Source: Pseudomonadota bacterium (GTDB lineage Bacteria; Pseudomonadota; Alphaproteobacteria; Rhizobiales; Hyphomicrobiaceae). Taken from it: 64,000 bases of DNA. Below are positions 63,057-64,000 of this stretch, in pieces (position 1 is the stretch's first letter; each line of letters begins with the position of its first letter). Under the pieces are notes generated by a model that was not told the origin of the DNA, did not search any database, and worked only from the letters and a program-made list of their open reading frames with translations. The DNA is taken from the NCBI GenBank assembly GCA_018242215.1, contig JAFECG010000021.1, positions 62,001-126,000 on the forward strand, written 5' to 3'. Made by a program: the position numbers and the translations under genes.

Positions 63057-63674
63057 TCATCCTCCGTTCTTCGGCGCGTTCGAAGCGTCGGCGGTCGCTG
63101 CCGGACGATCGACCGGGTAGAAGACGTAGGAAAGCGTGACTTCAGACTGGGAGGCCGTGTCCCGATCATCGAGCATCTTCGGATCGATGAAGAACGTCAC
63201 CGGCATTTCCACTGTCTGATGCGGTTTCAGCGTCTGCTCATTGAAGCAGAAGCATTGAATCTTATTGAAGTACAAGCCGAAAGCTTCCGGCGTTACGTTG
63301 TAAGAGGCCTGGCCCGTCACAGGCTTGTCGGAATTGTTCGTTGCCCGAAAGAAAGCAAGACCGGTCTCGCCGATCTTGACGTCCATCTTCGTGATCTCAG
63401 GCTCGAACGTCCACGGCAGACCCTGGGCAACGTTCGAGTCAAAGCGGACCGTGATCGTGCGGTCGACAACCTTGTTGGTATTCGCGAGAACCCGCTGCGT
63501 CGTGCCGTTATAACCCGTCGCCTTGCAGAACATCGTGTAGAGGGTCGGGGATGCCGCTGTGATCGACCCCATAACCGCAAGAGCACCAAGACAGACGAAC
63601 ACCGCCCGCCGATTGTTTCGAGACGACCTTAAGGCCTTGTCCTCGTCTCTTTCGCCGGGCGTTTGCGTATCCAT
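63057..63674 (-). CDS. ctaG: Cytochrome c oxidase assembly protein (Cox11 family)
   Basis: CtaG brings copper to the CuB site. The 205-residue protein has one N-terminal helix (RRAVFVCLGALAVMGSITAA), followed by a periplasmic beta domain carrying the copper motif CFCF in NKIQCFCFNEQTLKPHQTVE and EMPVTFFIDPKM, and TLSYVFYPV near the end. It starts at ATG 63674, which overlaps the coxF-like stop as TGATG. Confidence 0.96.
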   Translation of the reverse strand: MDTQTPGERDEDKALRSSRNNRRAVFVCLGALAVMGSITAASPTLYTMFCKATGYNGTTQRVLANTNKVVDRTITVRFDSNVAQGLPWTFEPEITKMDVKIGETGLAFFRATNNSDKPVTGQASYNVTPEAFGLYFNKIQCFCFNEQTLKPHQTVEMPVTFFIDPKMLDDRDTASQSEVTLSYVFYPVDRPAATADASNAPKNGG

Positions 63675-63838
63675 CAACCTATTCCATTTACGACGTTGCC
63701 GCCGAGACGGACGAACGTCGCGATGTAGAAGACCAAGACCATGAAGCCGAGCGCGAGCCCAATCGCGATCGATCGGCGCCTGCGGATTTTTTCAGCCGCA
63801 GGATCGAGGCGCTCGGGGCTTTTGGGATCGTCTTTCAA
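63674..63838 (-). CDS. Small CoxF-like oxidase-operon protein (54 aa)
   Basis: This short gene starts at a TTG (63838) behind GAGG, eight bases after the ctaB stop, and gives MKDDPKSPERLDPAAEKIRR followed by a membrane helix (SIAIGLALGFMVLVFYIATF) and an outside tail VRLGGNVVNGIG. The gene position (between ctaB and ctaG), the charged N-terminus with RRRR and the ending match CoxF-type proteins of alphaproteobacteria, which are of unknown function but always beside oxidase assembly genes. Confidence 0.75.
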   Translation of the reverse strand: MKDDPKSPERLDPAAEKIRRRRSIAIGLALGFMVLVFYIATFVRLGGNVVNGIG

Positions 63839-63845
63839 ATCAGCC

Positions 63846-64000
63846 TCACGCTAGAATCCGACTGACGATTGCTTCGCCGAACAGCACAGCGAACAGGACG
63901 TAAAGATACAGGATGGAAAACCAGAAGAGCTGCCGTGCTGCCGTATCGGCCTCGCGTCCTTCGGTCGTCATGTAGACGCGCACCGAGAGCGCAAGGAAGA
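63846..64000 (-). CDS. ctaB: Protoheme IX farnesyltransferase, partial (5' end outside window)
   Basis: The last 50 residues of a membrane protein are visible: FLALSVRVYMTTEGREADTA, then a helix (LFWFSILYLYVLFAVLFGEA) and the end IVSRILA. This is the C-terminal part of CtaB/CyoE, which makes heme O from protoheme for the oxidase. The order ctaB, coxF-like, ctaG, ctaE supports the call. The start is outside the window. Confidence 0.85.
   Translation of the reverse strand, partial: FLALSVRVYMTTEGREADTAARQLFWFSILYLYVLFAVLFGEAIVSRILA

Overview
The window reads as a GC-rich alphaproteobacterial chromosome, most likely Hyphomicrobiales and plausibly a Hyphomicrobium-like methylotroph. The evidence is a ccrM-type GANTC methyltransferase, a split F0 ATP synthase operon with a duplicated b subunit (b and b'), the ctaB-ctaG-ctaE-DUF983-surf1 oxidase cluster, the ccrM-mutY-DUF721-dsbA-smc gene order, a lanthanide-type (XoxF-like) PQQ methanol dehydrogenase and an ETF-quinone oxidoreductase. 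The species cannot be fixed from the sequence alone. Both window ends cut genes: DUF2066 on the left and ctaB on the right. No rRNA, tRNA, CRISPR, IS element or prophage was seen.

Layout. 1-8.3 kb: purM and purN, often neighbours, are about 5.8 kb apart; between them lie an xoxF-like gene with one in-frame stop, two unrelated glycosyltransferases and two small unknown genes. 8.5-17.5 kb: cytochrome P450, a 65-residue unknown, dctA, a DinB-fold protein, ndk, a GYF-domain membrane protein, DUF3147 and an ABC-F ATPase. 17.6-23.8 kb (minus strand): glyS, a Pro/Ala-rich membrane protein, glyQ, a small membrane protein, an S49 peptidase, an N6-adenine methyltransferase and DUF2007. 23.9-31.9 kb: polyprenyl diphosphate synthase, ispE, a large exported TPR protein, ETF-QO, a uracil-DNA glycosylase, moaB and a GT2 glycosyltransferase.

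32-45 kb: PA0069-type radical SAM protein, rnhB, ccrM, a PAS-PAS-GGDEF-EAL protein, mutY, DUF721, two DsbA-like thioredoxin-fold proteins and smc. Much of this block concerns DNA methylation, repair and chromosome organisation. 45-48 kb: atpI-B-E-F'-F with a recognisable promoter and a strong terminator. 48-53.4 kb: a lipoprotein, ispH, thrB, rnhA, peroxiredoxin, a DsbD-N-like periplasmic protein and YqgE. 53.4-64 kb (all minus strand): a very large degenerate GGDEF/EAL sensor, a GNAT, an M16 peptidase, thrC, surf1, DUF983, ctaE, ctaG, coxF-like and ctaB. Assembly of the aa3 oxidase is therefore encoded next to threonine biosynthesis.

The observations most worth checking are the single in-frame stop in the otherwise intact xoxF-like gene, a compact structured-RNA candidate in the leader of the first GGDEF/EAL gene, the degenerate GGDEF/EAL protein with a roughly 300-residue Pro/Ala-rich tail, and paired GANTC sites in front of ccrM. 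I found no clearly new multi-gene system; most of the window is core housekeeping sequence.
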